Assembly: GCA_023421675.1 (NCBI GenBank)
Contig: JAEZTC010000013.1
Span: 372,001-436,000 of the forward strand
Direction: 5' to 3'
Origin: Bacillota bacterium
Lineage (GTDB): Bacteria; Bacillota; Clostridia; Acetivibrionales; JANLFN01
DNA length: 64,000 bases
Shown here: in pieces, positions 24,750 to 33,323 of the stretch
Layout of the letters: every line of letters starts with the position of its first letter
Position numbering within the stretch: position 1 is the first letter of the stretch
The notes under the pieces: generated by a model
What the model was told of the DNA's origin: nothing
What the model saw: the letters and a program-made list of their open reading frames with translations, nothing else
Databases searched by the model: none
Position numbers and translations under genes: made by a program

Positions 24750-26051
24750 ATGAAACAATACCTTGGAATAGAAAGTGTCTTTGCGAGGGAAATCCTTGAT
24801 TCAAGAGGTAATCCTACAGTTGAAGTTGAAGTAATAGTCGAAGGTGGTTTTATAGGCAGGGCTGCAGTTCCGTCAGGTGCATCCACAGGAGCTTTTGAAG
24901 CAGTGGAACTTAGGGATGGTGATAGGGACAGATACCTTGGCAAAGGTGTTCAAAAAGCAGTTGATAATGTTAACAACATTATTGCAGAAGAAGTTGAAGG
25001 AATAAACGTTTTCGACCAGGTTGAAATAGATAACCTTATGATAAGGCTTGATGGAACTCCGAACAAGGCAAAGCTCGGAGCAAATGCAATACTAGGTGTT
25101 TCCCTTGCGGTTGCCAAGGCTGCTGCTGAGGCTTTAGGATTAAGTCTATATCAATACATAGGCGGAGTAAATGCAAAGGTACTTCCGGTTCCTATGATGA
25201 ACATAATAAATGGTGGGAAGCATGCTGACAACAGTGTAAATATACAGGAATTCATGATTATGCCAGTTGGAGCTTGCTGCTTCAGGACTGCTCTTCAGAT
25301 GTGTGCAGAAGTATTCCACAACCTTAAAAAGGTTCTTTCAAGCAAGGGTTACAGCACGGCGGTAGGAGATGAAGGAGGCTTTGCTCCAAATCTCAAGACA
25401 GATGAGGAAGCGATTCAGGTAATTATTGAAGCGGTTGAAAAAGCTGGCTATAAGCCAGGAAAAGACTTCAGAATAGCCATAGATGCCGCTGCTACAGAGA
25501 TGTATCAGGAAGATGGAAGCTACCTGTTCTGGAAATCTGGAGTGAGAAAGTCAAAACAAGAAATGATAGATTTCTGGGCAGATCTTGCAAGCAAATATCC
25601 AATAATTTCTCTTGAAGATGGTGTGTCAGAAGAAGATTGGGAGGGCTGGAAGCTTCTTACTGAGAGTCTTGGCGATAAAATTCAACTTGTAGGTGACGAC
25701 CTTTTTGTTACAAATACCGAAAGGCTGAAGAAGGGTATTGATATGGGAGTCGCAAACTCCATACTTATCAAGGTTAATCAGATAGGAACCCTTACTGAGA
25801 CGCTAGATGCAATACAGATGGCTAACAGGGCAGGATATACCGCAGTTGTTTCCCATAGGTCAGGTGAGACTGAGGATGCTACAATTGCCGATATAGCTGT
25901 CGCTACCAATGCCGGGCAAATTAAAACTGGAGCACCTTCAAGAACTGATCGTGTGGCTAAATACAACCAGCTTTTAAGAATAGAAGAGGAGCTTGATGAA
26001 ACAAGCCAGTATCTGGGTCTTGGAGCATGGTTCAATTTAAAGAATAAATAA
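24750..26051 (+). CDS. eno: Enolase
   Basis: A 433-residue enzyme converting 2-phosphoglycerate to phosphoenolpyruvate. The start at 24750 follows TGGAGGGA. Blocks: EILDSRGNPTVEVEV, GAIL-type ANAILGVSLAVAKAAA, MNIINGGKHADN, VGDEGGFAPN, the metal ligands in SLEDGVSEEDWEGW and VGDDLFVTN, and SHRSGETEDATIADIAV with the catalytic Lys/His region. The C-terminal region is complete. It ends the glycolysis block. Confidence 0.97.
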   Translation: MKQYLGIESVFAREILDSRGNPTVEVEVIVEGGFIGRAAVPSGASTGAFEAVELRDGDRDRYLGKGVQKAVDNVNNIIAEEVEGINVFDQVEIDNLMIRLDGTPNKAKLGANAILGVSLAVAKAAAEALGLSLYQYIGGVNAKVLPVPMMNIINGGKHADNSVNIQEFMIMPVGACCFRTALQMCAEVFHNLKKVLSSKGYSTAVGDEGGFAPNLKTDEEAIQVIIEAVEKAGYKPGKDFRIAIDAAATEMYQEDGSYLFWKSGVRKSKQEMIDFWADLASKYPIISLEDGVSEEDWEGWKLLTESLGDKIQLVGDDLFVTNTERLKKGIDMGVANSILIKVNQIGTLTETLDAIQMANRAGYTAVVSHRSGETEDATIADIAVATNAGQIKTGAPSRTDRVAKYNQLLRIEEELDETSQYLGLGAWFNLKNK

Positions 26052-26146
26052 GTATGCAGTGAATACCTATAATAGCTTTGCAATAGTACCCAACTAAATG
26101 TGGTTGCGTTTAAAATCGCTTCATCTTATCTATTTTATTTTACTGC

Positions 26147-26175
26147 TTGTATTTTTAATACTTATGTGTTAGAAT
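26147..26175 (+). promoter_or_regulatory. Candidate sigma-A promoter of secG
   Basis: TTGTAT 26147-26152 and TAGAAT 26170-26175 with a 17-bp spacer, about 30 bp upstream of the secG start. Confidence 0.5.
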
Positions 26176-26207
26176 TTTAGATGTCAATTTTTTTGGAGGT
26201 GTTTTTT

Positions 26208-26456
26208 TTGGGTGCTGGAGAAATTATAGTTAATGTATTCCATATACTGTTTTGTGTTTCGATTATAGTTATTGTTCTTCTTCAGTCAGGTAAGACGGCT
26301 GGACTTTCAGGTTCGATAGCAGGCGGAGCTGAAACATTTTTCGGTAAAAACAAGGGTAGGACAATTGATGCTTTGTTAGGCAAATATACAGCATTCGCTG
26401 CAATAGCATTCCTTGTAACTTCAATAATATTGTATGTTCTCATTGGTAAAGTTTAA
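26208..26456 (+). CDS. secG: Preprotein translocase subunit SecG
   Basis: An 82-residue two-span membrane protein of the SecYEG translocon. TTG 26208 is the start because GGAGGT (26195-26200) lies 7 bp before it; the frame is open to 26181 but that region contains the RBS. The segment VLLQSGKTAGLSGSIAGGAETFFG between the spans is the SecG signature. As in many Firmicutes it lies between eno and rnr. Confidence 0.92.
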   Translation: MGAGEIIVNVFHILFCVSIIVIVLLQSGKTAGLSGSIAGGAETFFGKNKGRTIDALLGKYTAFAAIAFLVTSIILYVLIGKV

Positions 26457-26466
26457 TAGTATAATA

Positions 26467-26500
26467 AAAGGAACTGTGTTTTTACATGGTTCTTTTTTTA
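26467..26500 (+). terminator. Imperfect terminator-like hairpin after secG
   Basis: An A-rich arm with GGAAC pairs imperfectly with GGTTC followed by seven T. The stem has a bulge, so efficiency is doubtful. Confidence 0.4.
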
Positions 26501-26552
26501 TTTCAAATTAAGTAATAAGATAATTGGTTACCTTGGAAAAGGAGTTGGTTTT

Positions 26553-27104
26553 TTGGATAGACAGCAGGCTTTATTGGAGTTGTCAGGCAGGGTGTCCAAT
26601 AAAAATCTTATAAGGCATTCGATAGTCGTTGAATCAATTATGAAGGCTATTGCTTCCATTTTTGATGAAGACGTTGACTTATGGGGGCTTACCGGGTTAC
26701 TTCATGATATTGACTATGAAAAAACCCTGTTGAACCCTGAAAAAAGGGGTAGGGTTGGAGCTGAGATTCTTGAAAACCTTGGACTTGATGGAACTATAGT
26801 TTATGCTGTCAAGGCTCATTATGATACTCATAGAATAGAAAGAAGAAGGAAGCTGGATAAAGCGTTATATGCTGTTGACCCTCTTTCTGAGCTTATTTTT
26901 GAATGTATGGAAAGTACTCCGTCAAAAAGTATTAATGACATAAATGTAAAGGATATTATAGAAAGCTTTTATGATAATACTTTTGCTCAGCAAATTGACA
27001 GGTCGAAAATAATGGAATGTGAAAAAATCGGCTTGAGCCTGGATAGGCTTATTGACATTTCAATTAATGCAATAATTAATATTTCGGATGAAATTAAGTT
27101 ATAG
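26553..27104 (+). CDS. HD-domain (HDIG) phosphohydrolase-like protein
   Basis: A 183-residue cytosolic protein starting at TTG after AAAGGAG. It has the HD-domain metal signature spread over LIRHSIVVESIM (first His), GLLHDIDYEKTL (His-Asp) and VKAHYDTH (later His). Small stand-alone HDIG proteins hydrolyse phosphate esters of nucleotides, but the substrate cannot be told. Located between secG and rnr and followed by a strong terminator. Confidence 0.78.
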   Translation: MDRQQALLELSGRVSNKNLIRHSIVVESIMKAIASIFDEDVDLWGLTGLLHDIDYEKTLLNPEKRGRVGAEILENLGLDGTIVYAVKAHYDTHRIERRRKLDKALYAVDPLSELIFECMESTPSKSINDINVKDIIESFYDNTFAQQIDRSKIMECEKIGLSLDRLIDISINAIINISDEIKL

Positions 27105-27128
27105 ACATTATAAAAATTGGTATAATAA

Positions 27129-27157
27129 AAACAGGGGCAATTATTGCCCCTGTTTTA
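27129..27157 (+). terminator. Terminator after the HD-domain gene
   Basis: A perfect 10-bp GC-rich stem (27131-27140 with 27144-27153) with a 3-nt loop followed by TTTT. Confidence 0.9.
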
Positions 27158-27214
27158 CTACATATTAAAGATACTTTAGTCGTTATAAATTAATAGTAAA
27201 AGGAAGAATTGATT

Positions 27215-29470
27215 ATGGAAGAAAGAAAAGAACGCATTGTAGCTTTTATGAGAGAAGAGGCATATAAACCGCTTCTTTTTGATGAACTCTTAATAGTATT
27301 GGATGTTCCAAAGGAAGATATTGAACTGTTTAGAAATGTCCTTCAAGAGCTCGAAGAAGAAGGAAAAATATTTAAAACCCATAGAAACAGGTACGGGGTT
27401 CCCGATAGAATGAGCCTTGTTGTAGGAAGACTCCAGGGTAATGAGCGTGGTTACGGCTTTGTAATACCCGATGAAGAGGAAATGGGGGATATATTTATCC
27501 CTGCTGACTCTCTTAATGGGGCAATGCATAATGACCGTGTAATAGCGCGAATAAATAAAAAACTCGCCGGTGATAAAAGGGCTGAAGGCGAAATAATACG
27601 AATAATAAAAAGGACTACAACTACTGTTGTCGGAACATTCGATTCAAGCAAGTACTTTGGGTTTGTAATACCTGACGATAGAAGGGTTTCCGGAGATATT
27701 TTCATTTCGAAGGATGAATTTAATGGTGCACGTCCCGGTCAAAAGGTTGTTGCAGAGATTATAAAATGGCCTGAGCAAAGAAGAAACGCTGAGGGTAGGA
27801 TAATTGAAATTATAGGTGATAAGAATGAAGCAGGTACTGATATTCTTTCTATAATCAGGGCTTATAATCTTAGTGAAGATTTCCCTGAGGATGTTTATAA
27901 AGCTGCCGAAGAGATTAGTGATACTGTTACTGAGGAAATGACCAAGGGAAGGCATGATTTAAGAAACTTGAGAATGGTAACCATTGACGGCGAGGATGCT
28001 AAAGACCTTGATGATGCTGTTTCTATTGAAAAGCTATCTGACGGTAATTTCAGACTTGGAGTTCATATAGCTGATGTAAGTAATTATGTTACCGAGAATT
28101 CTCCACTGGATAAGGAAGCAGTTAAGAGAGGCACAAGTGTCTACCTTGTTGACAGGGTTATTCCCATGTTGCCCAAAAAGCTTTCAAACGGCATCTGCAG
28201 CTTGAACCCAAGGGTGGACAGGCTGGCATTCACTGTTTTTATGGATATAGATAACCAGGGAAAGGTGTATAACCATGAAATTGTCGAAAGTGTTATTAAT
28301 ATAGATGAGAGAATGACATACACCAATGTTTATAAAATCCTTGAGGATAAGGATGCTGAGCTTATTAAAAGGTATGATTACCTTGTTGACAATTTCATAA
28401 TGATGAAGGAACTTGCCCTTATATTAAAAAACAAGCGTATCTTAAGAGGAGCTATAGATTTTGATTTTGAAGAAGCGAAGATCATTCTTGATGAAAAGGG
28501 TAAGCCTATAGATATTAAAAGGTATGAAATAACTATTGCCAATAAAATCATAGAAGAATTCATGCTTATTTGCAATGAGACTGTTGCAGAGCATTTCTTC
28601 TGGCTAAACGCGCCTTTCGTTTACAGGACACATGAAGACCCTGATACCGAAAAAATCGAGAATCTAAGCGAATTCATCCATAATTTCGGTTATCATCTTA
28701 AAGGTATTAACAAGATACATCCGCGTGCTCTTCAGGAAGTTCTTCAGAAGATTAAAGGAACAAAAGAGGAGAGGATTATTAGTACTGTTATGCTCAGGTC
28801 CCTTCAAAAAGCAAGGTACAGCCATAGGAATGAGGGGCATTTTGGGCTTGCTGCCCAGTATTACTGCCATTTTACCTCTCCTATAAGAAGATATCCGGAT
28901 CTTATTATTCATAGAATAATGAAGGAATATATAAGGGGAAGTATCAACCCGCAAAGGGAGGAACGGTTGCTCGAGGTTCTGCCTGGGATTGCAAAACAGT
29001 GTTCAGACCGGGAGATTATTGCAGAAGAAGCCGAACGTGATACCGAAAAGCTTAAGAAAGTAGAGTACATGAAGGAATACGAAGGAGAGATCTTCCATGG
29101 AATAATTTCCAGTGTGACCTCCTTTGGAATGTTTGTTGAACTTGACAATACCATTGAGGGCCTGGTAAGAATGAGCAGTATGGAAGATGACTATTATATT
29201 TTCAGCGAAAAACAATACTGTCTTATTGGCGAAAGAACCAGGAAAACCTATAGAATAGGTGATAGTGTTACTGTTAAGACAGCACGGGTTGATATCGGAA
29301 GCAGGCAGATAGATTTTATCCTTGAAGAAGATGAGCAGGATGGGGAAGAACAGAATCAGTGTGGTCATGAGCAATATGTAAAGCCAAAGCCTGTAAGACA
29401 TGGTAAAAAAGGCATAGACGCTCGTGTAATAAAAAAGATTTCAACAAAAAGAAAGAAAAAGAGGAGTTAA
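27215..29470 (+). CDS. rnr: Ribonuclease R
   Basis: A 751-residue 3'-5' exoribonuclease that degrades structured RNA. In order: an N-terminal winged helix (about 1-65), two cold-shock-type OB folds (GRLQGNERGYGFVIPD and GTFDSSKYFGFVIPD), the RNB catalytic domain with TIDGEDAKDLDDAVSIE (metal-binding Asp residues) and FTSPIRRYPDL, an S1 domain (GIISSVTSFGMFVEL) and a lysine-rich tail. ATG 27215 is preferred over TTG 27209 because AGGAAG lies at the better distance. smpB and ssrA, often next to rnr, are not seen downstream. Confidence 0.95.
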   Translation: MEERKERIVAFMREEAYKPLLFDELLIVLDVPKEDIELFRNVLQELEEEGKIFKTHRNRYGVPDRMSLVVGRLQGNERGYGFVIPDEEEMGDIFIPADSLNGAMHNDRVIARINKKLAGDKRAEGEIIRIIKRTTTTVVGTFDSSKYFGFVIPDDRRVSGDIFISKDEFNGARPGQKVVAEIIKWPEQRRNAEGRIIEIIGDKNEAGTDILSIIRAYNLSEDFPEDVYKAAEEISDTVTEEMTKGRHDLRNLRMVTIDGEDAKDLDDAVSIEKLSDGNFRLGVHIADVSNYVTENSPLDKEAVKRGTSVYLVDRVIPMLPKKLSNGICSLNPRVDRLAFTVFMDIDNQGKVYNHEIVESVINIDERMTYTNVYKILEDKDAELIKRYDYLVDNFIMMKELALILKNKRILRGAIDFDFEEAKIILDEKGKPIDIKRYEITIANKIIEEFMLICNETVAEHFFWLNAPFVYRTHEDPDTEKIENLSEFIHNFGYHLKGINKIHPRALQEVLQKIKGTKEERIISTVMLRSLQKARYSHRNEGHFGLAAQYYCHFTSPIRRYPDLIIHRIMKEYIRGSINPQREERLLEVLPGIAKQCSDREIIAEEAERDTEKLKKVEYMKEYEGEIFHGIISSVTSFGMFVELDNTIEGLVRMSSMEDDYYIFSEKQYCLIGERTRKTYRIGDSVTVKTARVDIGSRQIDFILEEDEQDGEEQNQCGHEQYVKPKPVRHGKKGIDARVIKKISTKRKKKRS

Positions 29471-29500
29471 CTAATAAATTTTTCCAGTAGGAGGGGTTAA

Positions 29501-29959
29501 ATGTATATAGTGAGTGCCTGCCTTGCAGGAGTTAATTGCAAATATAGCGGAGGCAATAATCTTGATTCGCATATCAGGGAGCTTGTGTCACAGGGGAAAG
29601 CCATACTTATATGCCCCGAACAGCTTGGCGGATGTCCTACTCCACGACCTGCAGCAGAACTCGATGGTGTTACAGGTGCTGATGTTCTTGATGGAAAAGG
29701 CAGGGTAAGATATGCAGATGGTAATTATGTAACAGAGGAGTTTATAAAAGGTGCGATTGAAGTGCTCGAAATTGCAAAAACAGTAGGAGTGAAAAAAGCG
29801 ATTCTTAAGGCCAGAAGTCCATCTTGCGGCTGTGGATGGGTGCATGATGGAAGCTTTTCAGGCAGGCTTGTTGAAGGTAATGGTGTAACTGCTGAGCTTC
29901 TTATAAGAAATGGTATTGATGTAATTACTGAAAATGAAATAGAACCCTCCGGTTTATAA
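29501..29959 (+). CDS. DUF523 family protein
   Basis: A 152-residue cysteine-rich cytosolic protein. Family signatures: SACLAGVNCKYSGGNN at the N-terminus, CPEQLGGCPTPRPAAE, and KARSPSCGCG. The conserved cysteines suggest an Fe-S cluster or thiol chemistry; the function of the family is not established. RBS AGGAGGGG precedes ATG. It follows rnr by 30 bp and is probably co-transcribed. Confidence 0.85.
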   Translation: MYIVSACLAGVNCKYSGGNNLDSHIRELVSQGKAILICPEQLGGCPTPRPAAELDGVTGADVLDGKGRVRYADGNYVTEEFIKGAIEVLEIAKTVGVKKAILKARSPSCGCGWVHDGSFSGRLVEGNGVTAELLIRNGIDVITENEIEPSGL

Positions 29960-29980
29960 CTCGAAGGGTTCTTGATTTCT
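29941..29980. terminator. Candidate bidirectional terminator between the DUF523 and HPr-like genes
   Basis: An 8-bp stem (29941-29948 with 29965-29972) overlaps the end of the DUF523 gene. The T-rich stretch is modest on both sides. Confidence 0.45.
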
Positions 29981-29986
29981 TAGTTA

Positions 29987-30214
29987 TTAAATTATAATGT
30001 TTTTGATTTCTTCGCAGAAAGTTTCGCAATCATCGCTGTATACGTCAACTTTAATTGGTTTTGCAAGATCAAGGCTGAATATACCCATTATTGATTTTGC
30101 ATCAACTACATAACGGCCTGATGTTAAATCAACATCAAAGTCATATTTATTTACAATATTAACGAAATCCTTTACAGCATTGATTGATTTCAGAGAAATA
30201 TTAAATGATTTCAT
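29987..30214 (-). CDS. HPr-like protein lacking the phosphorylatable histidine
   Basis: A 75-residue protein with the HPr fold pattern. The segment DAKSIMGIFSLDLAKPIKVDV matches the HPr regulatory-serine helix, with Ser41 at the position of HPr Ser46. The GLHARPA block around His15 is replaced by SINAVKDF, and the whole protein contains no histidine, so it cannot carry the PTS phosphoryl group. This recalls Bacillus Crh, which also lost His15 but keeps Ser46 and acts as a CcpA co-repressor; a similar regulatory role is inference. Start with RBS GGGGGCG on the minus strand. Monocistronic. Confidence 0.75.
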   Translation of the reverse strand: MKSFNISLKSINAVKDFVNIVNKYDFDVDLTSGRYVVDAKSIMGIFSLDLAKPIKVDVYSDDCETFCEEIKNIII

Positions 30215-30304
30215 TACAAACGCCCCCTTAAATATAAATAATTCAATAGAATTTTATTCCTATTCATATATTACCGTGTTTGCATTTTATAGTCAATTAC
30301 GATA

Positions 30305-30333
30305 TTGTTAAAAAACAAGTCATGAATTATAAT
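30305..30333 (+). promoter_or_regulatory. Sigma-A promoter of the mtaB leader
   Basis: TTGTTA 30305-30310 and a perfect TATAAT 30328-30333 with a 17-bp spacer. The predicted transcription start, near 30340, falls exactly where the leader secondary structure begins. Confidence 0.7.
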
Positions 30334-30339
30334 TATATA

Positions 30340-30500
30340 GTCGGTAAGTGGCTTGCGTGTAAGCTTAGAGCCACATATTGTGCATAACTAACAAACTTTT
30401 ATATAAAAAACTAATTAAAATGCAGAGAAATAAGTTGTTTAAGACTGCCCTTACCGGATATATATATAAGTGGCTATAGGCTGGAAGGGTATATAAATTT
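30340..30500 (+). promoter_or_regulatory. Structured leader RNA upstream of mtaB (candidate riboswitch or attenuator)
   Basis: Arm 30342-30348 (CGGTAAG) can pair perfectly with 30450-30456 (CTTACCG), closing a domain that contains a 5-6 bp hairpin (TGGCT 30349-30353 with AGCCA 30369-30373). The 3' arm of the closing stem (about 30448-30457) can instead pair with CTGGAAGGG about 20 nt further down, forming a 9-bp hairpin with one bulge followed by an AT-rich stretch. AAGTGGCT recurs near 30468 and could compete for AGCCAC. Such exclusive pairings are typical of regulatory leaders. It does not match any riboswitch consensus I know. Confidence 0.45.
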
Positions 30501-30527
30501 TAGAAAAAATGGAGTCGTCGTCCCGTT

Positions 30528-31835
30528 ATGAAAAAAGTTGCTTTCTATACCCTTGGCTGTAAGGTTAATCAATATGATACTGAGGCAATGCTAAGCATTT
30601 TTGAAAAAGAAGGCTATGAAGTTGTTGACTTTGATGATTTTGCAGACGTTTACGTGATAAATACTTGTACAGTTACTAACTTAAGTGACAGGAAAAGCAG
30701 GCAGGCAATAAGAAAAGCCAAGCATCAGAATGAAGCTTCAACAGTAATTGTTGCTGGCTGCTATGCCCAGACTTCACCTGAAGAGGTGGCCGGAATTCCT
30801 GGGGTTAACCTTGTAATAGGAACCAAGGACCGCAATGAAATAATAAGGTTTATTAAAGAAATTGAAGCAGGTAAGAGCCAGATAAATGCTGTGGAAAACA
30901 TAATGACAGTAAGGGATTTTGAGGAACTCAGGATTGATGAGTATAAAGGCCATACAAGAGCATTTCTGAAAATCCAGGAAGGCTGCAGCCAGTTTTGCAC
31001 CTACTGCATAATACCTTATGCAAGAGGACCTGTTAGGAGCAGGCTGCCTGAAGATGTCATTAATGAGGTTAAGAGGCTTTCTGATAACGGTTTCAAGGAA
31101 GTGGTGCTGACCGGTATCCATATAGCTTCTTACGGAAGGGATCTTAAAAATATAACTCTTCTGGAATTGATTGAACAAATACACGCTGTTGAAGGAATAG
31201 AACGTATAAGGCTTGGTTCGCTTGAGCCAAAAACAATAACACCTGAGTTTGTTCAAAAAATAAAGACATTAAATAAGCTATGTCCGCATTTTCATATTTC
31301 GCTTCAAAGCGGATGTGATGAAACTTTGAAAAGAATGAACAGAAAATATACAATTGAAGAATATATGAATGTTGTAAAACTTTTGAGGGAAAATATAAAT
31401 GATGTTGCTTTGACTACAGATGTAATGACAGGTTTCCCCGGAGAAACGGATGAGGAATTTCAAAAGACCTGTGACTTTCTTGAACAAGTTAGGTTTATGA
31501 AAATGCATATATTTAAATTTTCACCAAGGAAGGGTACTCCGGCGGCTACATATAAAGAACAGGTCGCACCGGAAAAGAAAGAACAAAGAAGCAGAGTGCT
31601 GCTTGATATGTCACAGAGGCTTTCGCTTGAGTTTAATAAGCAGTATCTGGGTAAGACAATGCCTGTACTTTTTGAACAGGAGGCAAAAGGTAAGAAAGGG
31701 TATTATGAGGGCTTGACAGCAAATTATATACAGGTTTTATGCAGCGGAGACGAGTCGCTCAAAGGAAAAATTACAGCTGCCCGGTTGGTGGATGCAACTG
31801 CTGATGGTATTGTTGGTATTATAGAACAGGCCTGA
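30528..31835 (+). CDS. mtaB: tRNA t6A37 methylthiotransferase MtaB
   Basis: A 435-residue radical SAM methylthiotransferase that converts t6A37 to ms2t6A37 in tRNAs reading ANN codons. N-terminal UPF0004 domain with cluster cysteines in TLGCKVNQYD, VINTCTVTNL and VAGCYAQT; central radical SAM motif GCSQFCTYCIIPYARG; C-terminal TRAM-like domain. The TLGCKVNQYDTEAM start distinguishes MtaB from MiaB and RimO. It sits 190 nt downstream of a strong promoter with a structured leader. Confidence 0.93.
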   Translation: MKKVAFYTLGCKVNQYDTEAMLSIFEKEGYEVVDFDDFADVYVINTCTVTNLSDRKSRQAIRKAKHQNEASTVIVAGCYAQTSPEEVAGIPGVNLVIGTKDRNEIIRFIKEIEAGKSQINAVENIMTVRDFEELRIDEYKGHTRAFLKIQEGCSQFCTYCIIPYARGPVRSRLPEDVINEVKRLSDNGFKEVVLTGIHIASYGRDLKNITLLELIEQIHAVEGIERIRLGSLEPKTITPEFVQKIKTLNKLCPHFHISLQSGCDETLKRMNRKYTIEEYMNVVKLLRENINDVALTTDVMTGFPGETDEEFQKTCDFLEQVRFMKMHIFKFSPRKGTPAATYKEQVAPEKKEQRSRVLLDMSQRLSLEFNKQYLGKTMPVLFEQEAKGKKGYYEGLTANYIQVLCSGDESLKGKITAARLVDATADGIVGIIEQA

Positions 31836-32003
31836 AGCTGTCATTAAAATTTAATATTTATAAAGGCTTGTCCTTTATTATCATATATTGCATAAATTGT
31901 CCTATTATATTACTATAATTATATAGAGCAGATTAATTAGTCCTTTTGGGTTACATTATAAATTATTGATTGTTCCGGTTTGCTCTTTGGGAGTGTGATT
32001 GAC

Positions 32004-32255
32004 ATGAAAAACAACGAAACTATGATGTTCAGCGTGGAAAAAGAAAAAGTTAATGAAGCGAGGGAAATACTCAACACAGTATATCAATCGTTAAAGGAGA
32101 AAGGCTATAATCCAATCAATCAGATTGTTGGATATATTCTTTCGGGTGACCCTACGTATATTACAAGCCATAATAATGCAAGGGCAGTAATAAGGCGTCT
32201 GGAACGGGATGAAATACTTGAAGAGGTAATCAGGTTTTATCTTGAAGAGAAATAG
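32004..32255 (+). CDS. ireB: IreB family regulatory phosphoprotein
   Basis: An 83-residue UPF0297/DUF965 protein. The start at 32004 follows GGGAGTG. Signature: GYNPINQIVGYILSGDPTYITSHNNAR and RRLERDEILEEVIRFYLEE. In Enterococcus, IreB is phosphorylated by the IreK kinase and modulates cephalosporin resistance. It usually heads an ireB-ruvX-DUF1292 cluster; here an aldo/keto reductase gene lies between it and ruvX, and a terminator follows ireB. Confidence 0.93.
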   Translation: MKNNETMMFSVEKEKVNEAREILNTVYQSLKEKGYNPINQIVGYILSGDPTYITSHNNARAVIRRLERDEILEEVIRFYLEEK

Positions 32256-32282
32256 TATTTCTTATATTATTTAATATTTCAC

Positions 32283-32315
32283 AAAAATTAGGGGCTTAAT
32301 AGCCCTTAAATTTTT
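32283..32315 (+). terminator. Terminator after ireB
   Basis: AAAAATTA-GGGGCT pairs with AGCCC-TT-AAATTTTT around a 4-nt loop, giving an AT-extended GC stem. Confidence 0.8.
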
Positions 32316-32364
32316 ATTGCACTAAGATAGACATTCTTTGTAACAGGAGTGCATAAGGGTTAAG

Positions 32365-33312
32365 ATGGAATATACATTGCTTGGAAAAACCAGAATAGAG
32401 GTTTCAAAGCTTTGCTTCGGGGGTCTGATAATGGGACCTCTGCAGGTAAATCTCTCCCCTAAACGGGGTGCCGAAGTCATTTGTAAAGCATTTGAACTTG
32501 GTGTCAATTTTATAGATACAGCAGAAATGTATGAGACATATCCACACATACGCGAAGCCATACATATGAGTGGAATTAAGCCTGTTGTAGCAACCAAATC
32601 CTATGCATATTCCAAAGAGGGAGCAAGGGAGAGCCTTGAAAAGGCTAGAAAAGAGCTTGATCTGGATGTAATCGACATATTCCTGTTACATGAGCAGGAA
32701 AGTGAACATACTTTAAGAGGCCACCGTGAAGCACTTGAATACTATATTTCACAAAAGGAAAAAGGTGTGATAAGGGCTGTTGGCATTTCTACACACCATA
32801 TACAAGCTGTTAAAGCTTGTATAGGAATGGATGAAATCGATGTAATTCACCCTATAGTAAACATGTCTGGAATAGGAATATGTGACGGAAGTATTGATGA
32901 AATGCTGGCGGCAATAAAGCTGGCTTATGAAGATGGTAAAGGAATTTACGGAATGAAGCCTCTTGGGGGCGGAAACCTGTTAAAATCATATAATGAATGT
33001 ATGGAATTTGTACTTTCGGTTCCTTACTTGCATTCTATTGCAATGGGGATGCAAACTGAGGAAGAGGTAATAAAAAATGTGAATACCATATGCGGTTTGA
33101 ACACTCCAGAAGAAATTGAAACTGCACTAAGCTCTATGAATAGAAGGCTGTGCATAAATGATTGGTGTGAAGGCTGTGGCAAATGTATTAAAAGATGCGG
33201 GCAAAATGCATTACACCTGAAAGATGGTAAAGCTGCTGTAAATCAGGATAAATGTGTTTTATGCGGATATTGCGGAAGTGTTTGCCCCTGCTTTGCGATA
33301 AAAATTAATTAA
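32365..33312 (+). CDS. Aldo/keto reductase with C-terminal 4Fe-4S domain
   Basis: A 315-residue oxidoreductase. Residues about 1-240 form the AKR barrel: TRIEVSKLCFGG, NFIDTAEMYETYPHIREAI (catalytic Asp and Tyr), VVATKSY (catalytic Lys) and DIFLLHEQESEHT (His). Residues about 270-315 add a ferredoxin-like module with two cysteine quartets, CEGCGKCIKRC and CVLCGYCGSVC, for two Fe-S clusters. Such proteins are common in anaerobes and may couple ferredoxin to carbonyl reduction, but substrates are unknown. It starts after GGAGTGCATAAGGGTTAAG and is 11 bp upstream of ruvX. Confidence 0.88.
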   Translation: MEYTLLGKTRIEVSKLCFGGLIMGPLQVNLSPKRGAEVICKAFELGVNFIDTAEMYETYPHIREAIHMSGIKPVVATKSYAYSKEGARESLEKARKELDLDVIDIFLLHEQESEHTLRGHREALEYYISQKEKGVIRAVGISTHHIQAVKACIGMDEIDVIHPIVNMSGIGICDGSIDEMLAAIKLAYEDGKGIYGMKPLGGGNLLKSYNECMEFVLSVPYLHSIAMGMQTEEEVIKNVNTICGLNTPEEIETALSSMNRRLCINDWCEGCGKCIKRCGQNALHLKDGKAAVNQDKCVLCGYCGSVCPCFAIKIN

Positions 33313-33323
33313 TAGGAGAAATT

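Noticed and set aside
29470..29990. smpB and tmRNA expected downstream of rnr
   Set aside because: The region encodes a DUF523 protein and no tmRNA-like acceptor or tag sequence was seen.
30400..30416. ATAAAAAACTAA, the same as the 3' tail of preQ1-I riboswitches, in the mtaB leader
   Set aside because: The required upstream stem and the C-T-A-G-C and ACACCC parts of the preQ1 aptamer are missing, so the match is probably chance in AT-rich DNA.
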